Assembly (NCBI GenBank): GCA_030019485.1
Contig: JASEEW010000002.1
Coordinates: 1-32,249 of the forward strand
DNA length: 32,249 nucleotides
Direction: 5' to 3'
DNA from: Thermoplasmatales archaeon
Lineage (GTDB): Archaea; Thermoplasmatota; JASEFT01; JAUWIS01
A program made the position numbers and the translations under genes. This document shows, piece by piece, positions 31,604-32,249 of this stretch. Numbering within the stretch: position 1 is the first letter of the stretch; the number at the start of each line of letters is the position of its first letter. The notes under the pieces are model-generated. The model was not told the origin of the DNA. It saw nothing but the letters and a program-made list of their open reading frames with translations, and did not search any database.

Positions 31604-32115
31604 TGGATGCAATAAGGAAAAGGAGAAGCATAAGAAAATACAAGTCTGGAAAAATAGATGAAAAAGACATAATTGAGATACTTGAAAATGCAATACTTGC
31701 CCCTTCCGCAGGAAATTTGCAGTCTTGGGAGTTTGTTCTCGTGAAAACCATGGAGCAGAAGAAAAAACTTGCTGATGCAGCATTTGGTCAGGATTTTATA
31801 TTAGATGCAGATTTTGTTGTTGTGGTGTGCGCAGACCAGAAAAGATCAAGCATGGTTTATGGTGAAAGAGGATATGAGCTTTATTCTATTCAGGATACAG
31901 CTGCAGCAATAGAAAACATTTTGCTTACAGTAACAGAAAAAGGATTTGGCGCGTGCTGGGTTGGAGCATTTGATGAATCAATGGTTAGGGATATAATAAA
32001 CTGCCCAGCGCATGTTAAGCCTGTCGCAGTAATACCAGTAGGAATTCCAGATGAAAAACCGAATATGCCTGAAAGGATACCTTTAAGAAGGGTTTTGCAT
32101 TGGGAGAGGTTTTGA
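31600..32115 (+). CDS. Nitroreductase-family FMN oxidoreductase
   Basis: The 171-residue nitroreductase has IRKRRSIRKYKS, LAPSAGNLQSWEFVLV and GFGACWVGAFDESM, like its paralogue at 22897-23415. It probably uses FMN and NAD(P)H as a dimer; the substrate is unknown. It is coupled to the archaemetzincin gene, an unusual pairing with no obvious shared chemistry. Complete, with stop at 32113-32115. Confidence 0.92.
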   Translation: MMDAIRKRRSIRKYKSGKIDEKDIIEILENAILAPSAGNLQSWEFVLVKTMEQKKKLADAAFGQDFILDADFVVVVCADQKRSSMVYGERGYELYSIQDTAAAIENILLTVTEKGFGACWVGAFDESMVRDIINCPAHVKPVAVIPVGIPDEKPNMPERIPLRRVLHWERF

Positions 32116-32249
32116 GAAAGCACAATGTGGTGGCGAACGATGGTGAGGTGACCAAATAAGGTTCAAACCCGAGTTTACGACTTATTGAATTTTTCCGTCG
32201 TTATCCTTGTATTACCCATCTAAAAAAATTAGGTACTTAGAAACCGGCC
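32116..32249. other. Downstream tail with a hairpin; no gene seen
   Basis: AATAAG (32155-32160) pairs with CTTATT (32181-32186), with an inner AAAC/GTTT pair (32165-32168/32173-32176), followed by a T-rich run (gaattttt). It may terminate the archaemetzincin-nitroreductase transcript. No ORF of interest is complete before the window edge. Confidence 0.35.

Noticed and set aside
32160..32171. ggttcaaaccc resembling a tRNA T-arm
   Set aside because: No matching T-stem, acceptor stem, anticodon arm or D-arm can be built around it.

Overview
The window is a stretch of an anaerobic archaeal genome. The archaeal call rests on an archaeal-type threonyl-tRNA synthetase with its own N-terminal editing domain, an archaemetzincin, a GPR1/FUN34/YaaH carboxylate transporter, a beta-helix surface protein of the kind common in Euryarchaeota, and many genes with an AT-rich TATA-like box about 27 bases before the start codon (leaderless or nearly so). 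The oxygen-independent ribonucleotide reductase and several Fe-S and radical SAM enzymes point to strict anaerobiosis. A euryarchaeal, possibly Thermoplasmatota-like, lineage is my guess; the sequence does not settle it.

Layout. 1-677: N-terminus of a secreted beta-helix protein, cut by the window edge. 881-5903 (minus): a radical SAM enzyme followed by a translationally coupled DUF72 protein. The radical SAM gene carries a large intein whose +1 residue is the first cysteine of the CxxxCxxC cluster, and an IS110-family element (about 2587-4187) sits inside the intein's endonuclease region. The gene is therefore in two pieces: N-extein plus N-intein, and a 41-residue C-intein plus C-extein. 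5940-9028 (plus): a three-gene operon of GlpA-like FAD oxidoreductase, FAD/NAD oxidoreductase and DUF1667 Fe-S protein. 9023-10267 (minus): LarA-like nickel-pincer racemase with a palindrome in its leader. 10425-12115: a small Cys4 protein, a methyltransferase and a HAD phosphatase.

12156-19485 is the most unusual accessory block: two paralogous STAND ATPase-TPR proteins, divergently transcribed around a shared control region with three 11-bp tandem repeats, plus a 44-residue ORF, a six-TM double-zinc-ribbon membrane protein, and a small membrane-anchored protein broken by a G-tract frameshift and an in-frame stop.

19492-25458: cyclophilin-like protein, acetate/succinate transporter with GNAT acetyltransferase, thrS, a nitroreductase, a TPR-Ras-like GTPase fusion, then nrdG and a NrdH-like redoxin. 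25561-28812: a restriction-modification cassette (methyltransferase, endonuclease, methyltransferase) lying between nrdD (28904-31012) and its activase/redoxin partners, bounded by a 9-bp direct repeat. 31109-32115: archaemetzincin coupled to a second nitroreductase.

The most promising observation is the IS110-split intein: the break leaves pieces shaped like a split intein, so protein trans-splicing could still rebuild the radical SAM enzyme. The divergent STAND-TPR/membrane zinc-ribbon locus is the best candidate for an undescribed system.
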